Shown: piece by piece, positions 25,492 through 34,203 of the stretch | Layout of the letters: each line of letters opens with the position of its first letter | Position numbering within the stretch: the stretch's first letter is position 1 | Source: Chloroflexota bacterium | GTDB lineage: Bacteria > Chloroflexota > Dormibacteria > Dormibacterales > Dormibacteraceae | Reading direction: 5' to 3' | Assembly: GCA_005888075.1 (NCBI GenBank) | Contig: VBKD01000174.1 | Span: 4,061 to 68,060, forward strand | Length of the DNA: 64,000 nt | Program-made: the position numbers and the translations under genes | The notes under the pieces: generated by a model | Seen by the model: the letters and a program-made list of their open reading frames with translations, nothing else | What the model was told of the DNA's origin: nothing | Databases searched by the model: none

Positions 25492-26423
25492 GTCGACGGC
25501 CTCAAGATGCGCAAGTACGCGACGGCGATCAGCAGTGCGCTGATCGTCAGAACCACTGAAACCGCTCCGCCGTAACCGAAATCCGTATCCACCAAAAACG
25601 CGCGCCAATTGATGAACGCAACTGTGTTGGTGGCATTGCCGGGGCCTCCGCCGGTGATCGCGTAGATCACATCGAACACGAGGAAGGCCGATAGCGTTCG
25701 AAAGATCAGCGCGACCTGGATCGAAGGCTTGAGGAGCGGCAACGTGACATACCAAAAGCGTCTGAGTATGCCTGCGCCGTCGATCTGCGCCTGCTCGTAC
25801 AGATCGTCCGGAATCACCTGGAGGCCCGACAGCAAGATCAGGGCGAGAAACGGAGTGTTCTTCCAGGCATCGGCCACGAGGATCACGGTCCATGAGGTCC
25901 AGACGCCATTGAGCCAGGTGGTGTTCGCGCCGGGGAGGTGGGCGACTCCGAGCAGGTAGTTGACGAAGCCTATGCGGGGGTCGAAGTTCGTCTTCCACAA
26001 CAGCGCGGAGACGACCGTGGGCACGGCCCATGGCACGAGAACCGCCGCCCGAACGACCCCTCGCCCGCGGTAATTCTGGTGCATTGCAAGCGCGAAGACC
26101 AGCCCGATCACGAACTGAATCGCTACCGAGATGACCGTGTACAGGATCGTTCGTCCCCAGGCCGACAGCGAGTCAACGCCGGAAAAGACCCTCGTGTAGT
26201 TCTGCAGGCCGATGAAGTGCTCGGTGCCCGGATCGGTGAGGACGAAGTACTGGAAGGAGGCGTAGATGTTGTAGAAGGCCGGATAACCGACGATCAGAAC
26301 CAGCAGGATCACCGTCGGCGCGATCAGCAGGGCCCCCAGTCGTTCGGCCGAGGCCTCCGGTCCGCTCAGGCGCTCCCTTAGATGGAGCCCCCGCTCGACT
26401 GCCTTGCCTCTAACCTCCGCCAC
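25488..26423 (-). CDS. Sugar ABC transporter permease (MalF type)
   Basis: About 311 aa with six helices; N-terminal cytoplasmic segment then LLIAPTVILLVLIVGYPAFY. EAA loop EQAQIDGAGILRRFWYVTLP. Typical first permease of carbohydrate ABC importers. ATG 26423 lies inside the 3' end of the binding-protein gene (14-bp overlap) and its stop overlaps the second permease by 4 bp, so all three are coupled. Substrate follows the binding protein and is unknown (oligosaccharide likely). Confidence 0.92.
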   Translation of the reverse strand: MAEVRGKAVERGLHLRERLSGPEASAERLGALLIAPTVILLVLIVGYPAFYNIYASFQYFVLTDPGTEHFIGLQNYTRVFSGVDSLSAWGRTILYTVISVAIQFVIGLVFALAMHQNYRGRGVVRAAVLVPWAVPTVVSALLWKTNFDPRIGFVNYLLGVAHLPGANTTWLNGVWTSWTVILVADAWKNTPFLALILLSGLQVIPDDLYEQAQIDGAGILRRFWYVTLPLLKPSIQVALIFRTLSAFLVFDVIYAITGGGPGNATNTVAFINWRAFLVDTDFGYGGAVSVVLTISALLIAVAYLRILRPST

Positions 26424-27669
26424 TGAGGATCGATTTGATCTGCGTTTGGGCCGACGACAAGGCAGATGAGGGGCTCACCTGATTGCTCAGGGCGGCGTTG
26501 AGTTGGGTCTGCAAGACATCCGAAACGCGAGGGTAGAGCGGGGTCACGGGGCGCGGGGTGGCAACGTCGAAGACCGCCTTCTGCTGCTGGTAGTAAGGCG
26601 CCTGAGCGAAGAGCGCCGAGTTGTAGGCCGATTTGACCGCGGGCGGGTCTCCCGCCGACACCGCGCGATCGATCTGGATCGAATCGGTGCTCAGGAACTG
26701 GACGAACCTCCACGCGGCGCTGGCCTGCGTCGTCTTTGAGTTGATGACCAGGGAGTCGCCACCGAGGGCGGCTTTTGGCGTGTTCGATCCAGCCGGGAAC
26801 GGGATCCAGCCAACCTTGCCTTTGAGTGGTGAGCCCGCCGCCTCGCCCAGCGAGTATATGTATGGCCAGTTCATGGCAAATGCGGCCTGTCCGCCGAGGT
26901 ATGCCTGCTGCACATCGGACTCCTGCCAGCTCGTGACCGACTGAGGCGAGATGCTGTTTGAGTAGATGGCGTCCCTCATATAGGTGAGGGCCTGGACGTT
27001 TTGGGCGGAGTTGATGTGGTTCAGGTCGAGCCCGCCCCCGAATCCGCCCGAGAAGCTTAGGAACGAGGTCACGACCCCTTCATACTTCGCGCCCTCATAG
27101 GCCAAGCCGATCTTGATCGCGGGATTCTGGCCAGGCGCGGCTTTGGCCATGGAGGTGAGCTCCTCCGGCGTCTTCGGCGCCGTGGGCGTGAGGTCGGTGC
27201 GGTAGTAGATGCCCTCCGCATTTATGAACCATGGAAGGCCGTACAGCTTGTTGTTGTACGTGCCGGCCTGGATCTGGCCGGGAAAGAAATTCGAGATGTT
27301 CGGGTTGAAGCGGTTGAGCGGCTGGATCCAGCCCGACTTCGCGAAGGTGGCGGGCCAGATGACGTCCGCGGTCGCCACATCAGGCGTCGAAGAACCGGAG
27401 ATGAAACGCTGCGTGAGCTGCTGGTAGGCGGTGTTCGATGTTGGCGAGAGATTGAGGATGTTGACCTTCACATCGGGGTTGGCCTTTTCAAACGCGGCGA
27501 CCGCCTTGTTGGTGGCATCGCCTTCACTTCCCAACCCCTGCGTCGCAAACACAATTGAGGTGGCTCGTGCCCCGCTGACACTTCCGGTACCACCAGTGCT
27601 GGTCCCGCTACAGGCCGCTACAGCGAGCAAAGCAACGAAAAGAAGCGCTGCGTTTCGCGGCTTGAGCAC
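26410..27669 (-). CDS. Lipoprotein sugar-binding protein of ABC transporter
   Basis: About 419 aa. The signal peptide ends in a lipobox (LLAVAACSG), so it should be a membrane-tethered lipoprotein. The rest is a family-1 solute-binding protein with the usual KANPDVKVNILN, DVATADVIWPATFAKSGWIQPL and ALGGDSLVINSKTTQ features. GTG 27669 is chosen because the signal peptide starts there; TTG 27708 would add 13 unlikely residues. TACGGT lies 9 nt upstream. It delivers its sugar to the two downstream permeases. Confidence 0.9.
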   Translation of the reverse strand: MLKPRNAALLFVALLAVAACSGTSTGGTGSVSGARATSIVFATQGLGSEGDATNKAVAAFEKANPDVKVNILNLSPTSNTAYQQLTQRFISGSSTPDVATADVIWPATFAKSGWIQPLNRFNPNISNFFPGQIQAGTYNNKLYGLPWFINAEGIYYRTDLTPTAPKTPEELTSMAKAAPGQNPAIKIGLAYEGAKYEGVVTSFLSFSGGFGGGLDLNHINSAQNVQALTYMRDAIYSNSISPQSVTSWQESDVQQAYLGGQAAFAMNWPYIYSLGEAAGSPLKGKVGWIPFPAGSNTPKAALGGDSLVINSKTTQASAAWRFVQFLSTDSIQIDRAVSAGDPPAVKSAYNSALFAQAPYYQQQKAVFDVATPRPVTPLYPRVSDVLQTQLNAALSNQVSPSSALSSAQTQIKSILSGGG

Positions 27670-27785
27670 CTTGTCATCACCGTACAGAGGGCTTTCGACA
27701 GGCAGCAATTGGTGAACTTGCCAGCAACGAACCGGTCATCCGACAGATGCACTGTTTCGCGCTTTGGCGGATCCTGAGATATGAG

Positions 27786-28937
27786 ATGAACGAAAACTTG
27801 AGCCTTGGGCGTATCGGCGGCATCCATGTGGGGCTGAACTGGAGTCTTCTGGTCATTGCCGCCCTGATCGCGTGGAGCCTTGCAACCGGCATCCTTCCGC
27901 TGTCCGCGCCCGGCCAGCCGTCGAGCGCTTACTGGGTCGCGGGCGTGGTGGCGGCCGTCGTCTACCTCGCGTCGCTGCTTGCCCACGAGCTGGCTCACTC
28001 CATGGTTGCGATGCGACGGGGCGTTCGAGTTGAAGGGATCACACTTTGGCTGTTTGGCGGCGTTTCGCGTTTCGCCAGCGAAACCTCGTCGCCTGGTTCC
28101 CAAGCCCTGATCATCTTCGTGGGCCCCCTCACAAGCCTCGTGCTGGGTGCGGTGTTCTACCTCCTTTCAATCGCGGTCGGTGGCGGCGCGCAATCGGGCC
28201 TCTTGCCTGTCACCCTTGCCTGGCTGGGTTACCTGAACTTAGTGCTCGGGGTGTTCAACCTGGTGCCCGCCTTCCCGCTGGATGGAGGCCGCCTCCTCCA
28301 ATCCCTGATCTGGCTGCGAACCGGTGATCGGGTGCGAGCCACCAGCGTTGCCGCCCGCGTCGGGATGGTCTTTGCCTACCTGCTGATCGCCTACGGCCTT
28401 GCCACCTTCATATTTGCAGGCAATCTGATCGGTGGAGTCTGGGCAGTTTTCCTGGGCTGGTTCCTCCTCAGCGCAGCACGTTCTGAGGAAGCGGCCGGCC
28501 TCCTCCGGCAGGCGCTCTCCGGGACGACCGTCGCCGACGTGATGACTCCAAATCCTGTCCAGGCACCCGACGACACCACTGTCGAGAATGCGCTGCACGG
28601 TTACGTTCTAGCGTCTCGGCATTCCACATTTCCAACCCATGACGCCGGCGGCCGGCTGAGCGGCCTCTTGACGATGGCAGCTCTGAAGAACGTCGCGCCG
28701 GACGCTCGTGAGACGACCCTCATCAAGCAGATCATCTGTCCGCTCGACAGCGTATCCACGGCCCGCCCGGCTGACCCGATCACCAACCTGCTCGGTATCT
28801 CGGAGGGCTGCAGCGAAGGTCGCACCCTGGTCGTCGAAGACGGCCGGCTCGTGGGAATCATCTCTCCCAGCGATATCAGCCGGCTCGTGCAGCGCTCCCT
28901 GGCGGGTCGCTCGCGAGCGCCGGTTCCCAGCGCCTAA
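27786..28937 (+). CDS. Site-2-type M50 metalloprotease with CBS domains
   Basis: About 383 aa. Membrane metalloprotease with zinc motif HELAH (residues 67-71, LLAHELAHSMV) and the second ligand motif NLVPAFPLDGGRLL. The order of six helices followed by two CBS domains (residues 240-380, TVADVMTPNPVQAPDD and SEGCSEGRTLVVEDGRLVG) matches the Rip3/SpoIVFB-like group with a C-terminal CBS pair. These cut regulatory proteins within the membrane, often controlled by nucleotides bound to CBS. ATG 27786 begins NENLSLGRIGGI, the usual start. Substrate unknown; it ends 9 bp from the convergent gluconokinase. Confidence 0.9.
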   Translation: MNENLSLGRIGGIHVGLNWSLLVIAALIAWSLATGILPLSAPGQPSSAYWVAGVVAAVVYLASLLAHELAHSMVAMRRGVRVEGITLWLFGGVSRFASETSSPGSQALIIFVGPLTSLVLGAVFYLLSIAVGGGAQSGLLPVTLAWLGYLNLVLGVFNLVPAFPLDGGRLLQSLIWLRTGDRVRATSVAARVGMVFAYLLIAYGLATFIFAGNLIGGVWAVFLGWFLLSAARSEEAAGLLRQALSGTTVADVMTPNPVQAPDDTTVENALHGYVLASRHSTFPTHDAGGRLSGLLTMAALKNVAPDARETTLIKQIICPLDSVSTARPADPITNLLGISEGCSEGRTLVVEDGRLVGIISPSDISRLVQRSLAGRSRAPVPSA

Positions 28938-28946
28938 CCGTCGTTG

Positions 28947-29510
28947 TTATTGGCCCGCCGCGGTCAATCCGAAATCTTCCAGGATCCTTTCCGCGATGAG
29001 AGCCGGTGGTGGGCCGATGTCCACCCGGATTACCTGCTCATCGGACGCGGGTTCCTCGAGGTCGGCGAGCTGGCTGTCAAGCAGGCCTGATGGCATGAAG
29101 TGATCGAGTCGCGAGGCCATTCGCGCGGCGATCGTTTCCCTGGAGCCGGCCAGATACACGAACACGACGCCCGAACCTCTTCGATTGATGAGATCTCGAT
29201 ACGAGCGCTTGAGAGCCGAGCACGTGATGAGGCCGTTCTCTCCGGCGTCGAGGCGCGCCTCAACCCATTGGGCGACCTTCTCCAGCCAGGGCCACCGATC
29301 GGCGTCCGTCAGTGGATGTCCGGTCGCCATCTTCTCGATGTTCGACTGGGGGTGGAGGGCATCGCCCTCCTCGAAAAGCCAACCCAGTCGGCCGGCAAGA
29401 ATCGCTGCCACGGTGGTCTTGCCGGTGCCGGACACCCCCATGAAGACCAAAACGACGGGTTTCGCCAATGCTGCTGAGGACCCGTGGTCGAGCGGAGTGT
29501 TGGACGTCAC
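28947..29510 (-). CDS. Gluconokinase (GntK type)
   Basis: About 187 aa. P-loop kinase with MGVSGTGKTTVAA, GDALHPQSNIEKMATGHPLTD (substrate site typical of gluconokinase), CSALKRSYRDLIN and LASRLDHFMP-type segments. It phosphorylates D-gluconate to 6-phosphogluconate. GTG 29510 forms a GTGA overlap with the preceding PAP2 gene, matching the coupling style of this operon; TTG 29468, closer to the kinase core, is an alternative. It is an odd partner for lipid-phosphate genes, and no gluconate permease is nearby. Confidence 0.88.
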   Translation of the reverse strand: MTSNTPLDHGSSAALAKPVVLVFMGVSGTGKTTVAAILAGRLGWLFEEGDALHPQSNIEKMATGHPLTDADRWPWLEKVAQWVEARLDAGENGLITCSALKRSYRDLINRRGSGVVFVYLAGSRETIAARMASRLDHFMPSGLLDSQLADLEEPASDEQVIRVDIGPPPALIAERILEDFGLTAAGQ

Positions 29511-30205
29511 CTGGAGTCGGTTCTGAGCACACCGTCGGATATCCACCTCACCGACATCACGAGGGCAATCCACGCGATCGTGATCAGCACGGCGGCAAGG
29601 ACGTCGGTCGGCCAGTGCGCTCCCGTCTCCATCCTGCTGATCGCACAGGCGACGACCGTCATCGCGACCAGCACCCAGCCGGCGGGGCGCGCCCAGCCTG
29701 GAAGAAATCGATAGCCAAAGCACAGCATCACCACTGTCATCAACGTGGCGACGAAGATCGTATGGCCGCTCGGGAAGCTCGAGGCGCCCGGATGCTCCGT
29801 GACCTGCAGGACCTGGGCCGTCGTCGGACGCGGGCGAAGGATGAGATGGCTCAGGACCTGGTACCAGACACCCGTCACGGCCGCCGCGATCGGCACGCGC
29901 CATGCGCGCCGGTTGAAGACGAGCACGCCGGCGAAGACGATGGCCTCGGCCACGGCACCTTTGGCGTCACCGATCCAGGTGAACACGGGGAAGGTCAGCG
30001 CTAGGGGACCCCAGTTCGTCGACTGCACATCGCGTTCGATCAGCGCGTCCTCGGGGAGGTAAGGATGCATGACCACGATCGCCGTGACGATCGCGACCCC
30101 CAGCGCGGCCAGGACAGCCACCATCAGCAGCGGACGATTCAGCCCATCGTTGGGCGTCTCTCCAATTCGCTTGCGAGCCCTGGACGGTGCCTCGTCGGCG
30201 ATCAA
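29507..30205 (-). CDS. PAP2-superfamily membrane phosphatase B
   Basis: About 232 aa with six helices. PAP2 motifs: LRPRPTTAQV, PSGHTIFVATL and RMETGAHWPTDVLAA. The catalytic His residues are present, but the motif-1 Lys of KxxxxxxRP is Ser (SHLILRPRP). TTG 30205 overlaps the upstream PAP2 stop by TTGA. Family members dephosphorylate phosphatidate, undecaprenyl pyrophosphate or related lipids at the membrane surface. Substrate here is inferred from the neighbouring lipid kinase. Confidence 0.87.
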   Translation of the reverse strand: MIADEAPSRARKRIGETPNDGLNRPLLMVAVLAALGVAIVTAIVVMHPYLPEDALIERDVQSTNWGPLALTFPVFTWIGDAKGAVAEAIVFAGVLVFNRRAWRVPIAAAVTGVWYQVLSHLILRPRPTTAQVLQVTEHPGASSFPSGHTIFVATLMTVVMLCFGYRFLPGWARPAGWVLVAMTVVACAISRMETGAHWPTDVLAAVLITIAWIALVMSVRWISDGVLRTDSR

Positions 30206-30924
30206 TTGCTCGCCGACCGCTTTCGGAATCGACCGCTGAACCAGCGAAAGGTCGGCGACGGCAGCCAACGTTCGGGCAGCCACAGCACGAAGGCGGACCA
30301 GCCGGCGCCGAGGAGCACACCGCCAACCACGTCGCTCGGCCAGTGGTCTCCCGCCCAAACCCTTGCTATGCAGGTGAGCACGATCACGATGACCGCCCCC
30401 ACCCAGAGCGCGGGTCGGTAGATGGGTTTGATCCGCGGCGCCAGGGACACGGCCAGCATGAAGCTCAACCAGGTGAAGAAGACGGCATGACCGCTCGGGT
30501 AGCTGAACCCGCTCGCCGGCGTGAGTATGTGGACCACATCGACTGTGGGTCGAGGCCGCTCGACCACCAGCTTGATGATGTTGTCGAGAAGGCTCGAGAT
30601 GCTGCCGATCAGCATCAGCCATCCGGCCCGCCGCTCGACGATGAACATCGCGACGATGGCAGTGGCGCCGGCCAGAATCTGCCAGTAACCGGCGGTGATG
30701 TTGATGATCTGCATGGGGTACACCAGGGGACCCCAGTTGAGGCTTTGGACGAACGCGGTGATGCGGATGTCGAGCGGCAGCCAGAAGCCGTTGAGCACGA
30801 GGACGGTGTCGATGGCGAACAGGGCGAACATGACCAAGGCGGTGGGGCCCAACCATCTTCTTGCCGCGGCCTCTGGCTCGCCGGCAAGAATTTCCTTCGC
30901 GACCTCGTTGGGCTGTGCGCTCAT
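30202..30924 (-). CDS. PAP2-superfamily membrane phosphatase A
   Basis: About 240 aa, six helices. Complete PAP2 signature: motif 1 KLVVERPRP (Lys and Arg intact), motif 2 YPSGHAVFF, and motif 3 RVWAGDHWPSDVVGG. ATG 30924 overlaps the diacylglycerol-kinase stop (ATGA). With the following gene it forms a tandem pair of diverged PAP2 enzymes (both begin helix-rich regions with NWGPL). It is likely to dephosphorylate a lipid phosphate such as the product of the coupled kinase, or undecaprenyl pyrophosphate. Confidence 0.9.
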   Translation of the reverse strand: MSAQPNEVAKEILAGEPEAAARRWLGPTALVMFALFAIDTVLVLNGFWLPLDIRITAFVQSLNWGPLVYPMQIINITAGYWQILAGATAIVAMFIVERRAGWLMLIGSISSLLDNIIKLVVERPRPTVDVVHILTPASGFSYPSGHAVFFTWLSFMLAVSLAPRIKPIYRPALWVGAVIVIVLTCIARVWAGDHWPSDVVGGVLLGAGWSAFVLWLPERWLPSPTFRWFSGRFRKRSASN

Positions 30925-31784
30925 CGGGGCAGGATGACCTTCAACGCGCTCAGCTCGGCGCTGATCGACGCCGGCGTGAGGCCCACGCGGACATTGTCCG
31001 CATAGATTCGGCCTCGCGGTTTGGTCGTGACGTGCAGTTTGCGAAACCTGAACATCTGGCCGGCGCTGTCTTCACCTTCCTTGGAAAGGACGGCGCGGGC
31101 GAGCACGCGCATGACGATGTCGGTGCGGGTTGCACCGGCGTGAATCGACAGCTCCAGGAATGGATCCTCCGGCGTCTTGTCACTTACCGCCATCTGTGAG
31201 CCGATCGATTTGGTGTTCGTGAAGACAAGCGACATGGCGCTTCCGTCTCCGGTGAGGTCGCCGGTCAGCTCGTACTTGAATCGTTTGGCGGTGAGCACGT
31301 TCATCGCGGCTTCGGCAAAAGCGCCGAAGGCCAAATCCTTCGCGGCATCACCTGCCGCGATGGTCTCCCCGAACAGTCCAATCGCGGCAGCCTCGAGGAA
31401 AATCGTGCCGTTGACGCGACCGAGTGTGATGGGATGAGGTGTGCCCTCCTTGACCACCCGAATGGCTGCGTCGATCGTCGTCGGCAGGTGAAGCGACCTC
31501 GCGAAGTTGTTGAAGGTTCCCATCGAGATGATGCCCAGAGGGTGCCTGGTCTCGACCAGCCTGCGAACCACCCATCCAATCGTTCCGTCGCCGCCGGCGA
31601 CCACGACCTTGGCGGTCGGGGTCAGGAGCTTCTCGAGGTCCATCTTGGGGTCGAACTCGACGATCAAGCTGTCCTCGAACGCCTTGCGAATCTTGGCCTC
31701 GCCCTCCGGCGTGACCGAGCCGGCCCTGGAGCTCAATATCACCACGTTCGTCGCGCGGGAGGCCTGCGCCTTGGCGGGGGTCAC
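30921..31784 (-). CDS. Diacylglycerol-kinase-family lipid kinase
   Basis: About 287 aa. DAGK catalytic fold with the nucleotide motif AGGDGTIGWVV (residues 63-73), GTFNNFARSL and a C-terminal beta domain. Related bacterial enzymes (YegS, DgkB) phosphorylate diacylglycerol or other lipids. GTG 31784 has GAGG five bases upstream. It follows the DUF1206 gene by 25 bp and is coupled to two PAP2 phosphatases, so kinase and opposing phosphatases are made together, suggesting control of a lipid-phosphate pool. Confidence 0.9.
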   Translation of the reverse strand: MTPAKAQASRATNVVILSSRAGSVTPEGEAKIRKAFEDSLIVEFDPKMDLEKLLTPTAKVVVAGGDGTIGWVVRRLVETRHPLGIISMGTFNNFARSLHLPTTIDAAIRVVKEGTPHPITLGRVNGTIFLEAAAIGLFGETIAAGDAAKDLAFGAFAEAAMNVLTAKRFKYELTGDLTGDGSAMSLVFTNTKSIGSQMAVSDKTPEDPFLELSIHAGATRTDIVMRVLARAVLSKEGEDSAGQMFRFRKLHVTTKPRGRIYADNVRVGLTPASISAELSALKVILPR

Positions 31785-31809
31785 CCGAGCCTCACGGAGT
31801 TGACGCCGG

Positions 31810-32670
31810 TCAGGCCGAGCCCGGACTGCCCATCAGCCGGACCCAGCGTGCGCATGCCAGGGAGTGGAGACCCAGCGCCACGATCCCCAGCGCCACGACG
31901 CCCAGCACAAGGTGTCCAAATGGTTGGGTGAGCAGGAACAGGAATGCGCCGTCGAAACCCTGGACCTTGCCCGGGTCGTGGTGGAGGCCCGCCTGCACGA
32001 TGAACCAACCGACGATCACAAAGATGACCCCACGCGCGAACATCCCGAAACGCCCCAGCCCGGTGACGATTCTTCGCGTCATGTCGCTTATCTCGGCGCC
32101 CTTGAGGTCTCTCATGAAGACAGCTCGGTAGGCCTCGACGAACTGTCCCAAGCCGACGCCCAACGCAATCAGGCCGATGAGCACCGTCAGCGAGCCACCC
32201 GCCGGGTGTTCGAGGATCGACGAGATCGCCTTTCGAGTGGAGTCGGTCGAACCGCCGCCCGAGCCGGCGAGGATCTTGAACCCGAAGACGACTATCAGGG
32301 CATACGAAATCGCACTCGAAACGAATCCAAGCCTCTCGATATATCCGGATGGGTCGCTGCCTCGGTGCAGCGGATCGAAGAAAGCCCTGATGAGCCCCCA
32401 GACCGAATAAGCCGCGAGGCCGACGATGATCATCAGCAGGAGGAGCTTGCCGAACTGGTTGCTGATGAGCACCACCACGCTTCCGGTCAGATCGACTGCC
32501 CGGCCGTCCGGTTTTGACAGGGCTATGCGAAGGGCAAGGATGCCCATGGCGATGTACAGCGCTCCACGGACGATGTAGCCCAGCCGCTCCAGCAGCTCGA
32601 GCCCGGGATTCGCGGCCGCCCGCTTCGCCTCGTGCTTGACCGAATTTGCGTTCGCCTGAACAGTGGCCAT
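31810..32670 (-). CDS. DUF1206 membrane protein
   Basis: About 286 aa with six helices arranged as three two-helix repeats (LERLGYIVRGALYIAMGILAL, IERLGFVSSAISYALIVVFG, and LGRFGMFARGVIFVIVGWF each start a repeat), the signature of DUF1206. Members are widespread in high-GC Gram-positive and related bacteria and have no established function. It is probably the first gene of the lipid-kinase/PAP2/gluconokinase operon. Confidence 0.9.
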   Translation of the reverse strand: MATVQANANSVKHEAKRAAANPGLELLERLGYIVRGALYIAMGILALRIALSKPDGRAVDLTGSVVVLISNQFGKLLLLMIIVGLAAYSVWGLIRAFFDPLHRGSDPSGYIERLGFVSSAISYALIVVFGFKILAGSGGGSTDSTRKAISSILEHPAGGSLTVLIGLIALGVGLGQFVEAYRAVFMRDLKGAEISDMTRRIVTGLGRFGMFARGVIFVIVGWFIVQAGLHHDPGKVQGFDGAFLFLLTQPFGHLVLGVVALGIVALGLHSLACARWVRLMGSPGSA

Positions 32671-32733
32671 GTATCCGTTGGGAGAACGGCTGACGATGAC
32701 AAGTCAGCTAACTTCTGTGGAGGTCGATTGCCC

Positions 32734-32739
32734 TAGGGT
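32734..32739 (+). promoter_or_regulatory. TANNNT box for leaderless hydrolase transcript
   Basis: TAGGGT lies exactly 6 nt before GTG 32746. The gene has no Shine-Dalgarno immediately upstream, so transcription probably begins at or near the start codon. Confidence 0.4.
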
Positions 32740-32745
32740 GATCCT

Positions 32746-33288
32746 GTGGCCAGGGTCGAGCGCTACGGCCCAGGCGAAGCAGCGGCTCATTTCACGCCCG
32801 GCGACTTCATCCTCACCCATCGGCATACTCCCATCGCGCAGCTGATCAGCATCGGCGAGAAGCGGCGCTTTCGAGGCGCCGACGCCGTATACGCACACTG
32901 GAGCCACTGCGCCCTCGTCGTCGGTGATGATGGCGCGGTGGTGGAAGCCGAGAGCACGGGCGTGCGGCGCAGCCCGATCGCGAGGTACAAGGCCGACGAG
33001 TATCACCTGGTGCGGCTCGGTCCTGAGTTCGCGACCGAGCGGCGGCGGCGCGCCGTCAAGTATGCCGACGCACAGGTTGGAAAAGCCTTCGGCTACTTCG
33101 CGCTGGTCGGCGCGGCTCTCTTCCTTGTAACCGGTTTGCCGTTCCGGCTGATGCGTCGCGACCATCAGATCTGTTCTGGGCTTGTGGTCCGCGCCTTGCA
33201 AGAAGCGGACATGCTGCCGGGTCTTGATCCCGCTCTGACGTTGCCTGCCGACCTGGCCAAGACTTTCAACGTGAGCGCGGTCGTATGA
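32746..33288 (+). CDS. Permuted NlpC/P60-like (YiiX/YebB) hydrolase
   Basis: About 180 aa. The layout matches permuted papain-fold enzymes: an N-terminal GDFILTHRHTPI strand, the catalytic His in YAHWSHCALVVG, an acidic residue in VVEAESTGV, and the catalytic Cys near the end in HQICSGLVVRAL. Such enzymes hydrolyse amide or ester bonds in peptidoglycan or lipids. One hydrophobic stretch (VGAALFLVTGLPF) may touch the membrane; no signal peptide. GTG 32746 follows a TANNNT box. It overlaps the MBL gene by ATGA. Confidence 0.78.
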   Translation: MARVERYGPGEAAAHFTPGDFILTHRHTPIAQLISIGEKRRFRGADAVYAHWSHCALVVGDDGAVVEAESTGVRRSPIARYKADEYHLVRLGPEFATERRRRAVKYADAQVGKAFGYFALVGAALFLVTGLPFRLMRRDHQICSGLVVRALQEADMLPGLDPALTLPADLAKTFNVSAVV

Positions 33289-34097
33289 CCGGCGTCCACT
33301 GCTTCATCTGCGTCACGTGCGGCGTCCAGTTCGCGCCCACCACAGCTCCGCCGGAGCACTGCCCGATCTGCGAGGACGAGCGGCAATACGTCGGTTGGTC
33401 CGGTCAGCAATGGACGACTCTTGATGCTCTACGCGAGGAACATCGCAACGAGGTGCGGGATGATCTCGGGCTGGTCGGTATGGCGACCAAACCTTCATTT
33501 GCGATCGGCCAGCGTGCCCTGCTCGTTCGCGCTCCGCATGGCAATGTGCTCTGGGATTGCATCACGTTGATCGATGACGCGACCGTCAAGGAGGTCCGCA
33601 ACCTAGGCGGCATACGGGCGATCGCGATCTCACATCCTCACTACTACTCATCGGTGGTCGAGTGGAGCCGAGCGTTTGATGCACCCGTCCTTCTCCATGC
33701 GGCCGACCGGCGCTGGGTGATGCGGAGCGATCCGTCCATCGAATTCTGGAGCGGGGCCACGAAGGCTTTGTGGGATGGGATGACTCTCATTCGCGCCGGC
33801 GGTCACTTCGAGGGAGGAACTGTCATGCACTGGCCTGGGGGAGCAGACGGTCGCGGCGCTCTGCTGACGGGCGACATTCTTCAGGTCGCGCAAGATCGCC
33901 GGTGGGTCAGTTTCATGTACAGCTATCCCAACTACATCCCACTGCCGCGAGCGGAGATCGACCGTATCGCTGCCGCCGTCGAGCCCTTCGAGTTTGATCG
34001 CATCTACGGCGCCTGGTGGGATCGCAACGTGATCTCAGACGCGAAGAACGCCGTGCGCCAGTCGGCCGAGCGGTACAAGCGGGCGCTAGGTCACTGA
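33285..34097 (+). CDS. Zinc-ribbon MBL-fold protein with altered metal motif
   Basis: About 270 aa. The N-terminus has a four-cysteine ribbon (CFICVTC...CPIC). A metallo-beta-lactamase fold follows, but the usual HxHxDH motif reads SHPHYYSS, and later positions read AGGHFEGG and TGDILQ. Some metal ligands are retained and others lost, so activity may depend on fewer ligands or be absent. This arrangement recurs in bacterial MBL proteins of unknown function. It is translationally coupled to the YiiX-like gene. Confidence 0.82.
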   Translation: MTGVHCFICVTCGVQFAPTTAPPEHCPICEDERQYVGWSGQQWTTLDALREEHRNEVRDDLGLVGMATKPSFAIGQRALLVRAPHGNVLWDCITLIDDATVKEVRNLGGIRAIAISHPHYYSSVVEWSRAFDAPVLLHAADRRWVMRSDPSIEFWSGATKALWDGMTLIRAGGHFEGGTVMHWPGGADGRGALLTGDILQVAQDRRWVSFMYSYPNYIPLPRAEIDRIAAAVEPFEFDRIYGAWWDRNVISDAKNAVRQSAERYKRALGH

Positions 34098-34203
34098 GCG
34101 GCAGCCGGCGGGGCGTCTTTGGTGCGGTGCGACTTTATGCGCGTTCCTTACGGTTTACTGGAAGGCGCTGCTGTCGTTGCAGAACACCTGAGGAGGCGTG
34201 ACT

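Noticed and set aside
25492..26031. N-terminal extension of the MalG-type permease
   Set aside because: It overlaps the upstream permease out of frame; ATG 25491 with ATGA overlap is a clear start.
29511..29903. Extension of the gluconokinase frame into the PAP2-B gene
   Set aside because: Antisense-like composition and out of frame with PAP2-B; the kinase is full length from GTG 29510.
30206..30856. N-terminal extension of the second PAP2 gene
   Set aside because: It is an out-of-frame shadow of the first PAP2 gene; TTG 30205 overlaps that gene's stop as elsewhere in the operon.
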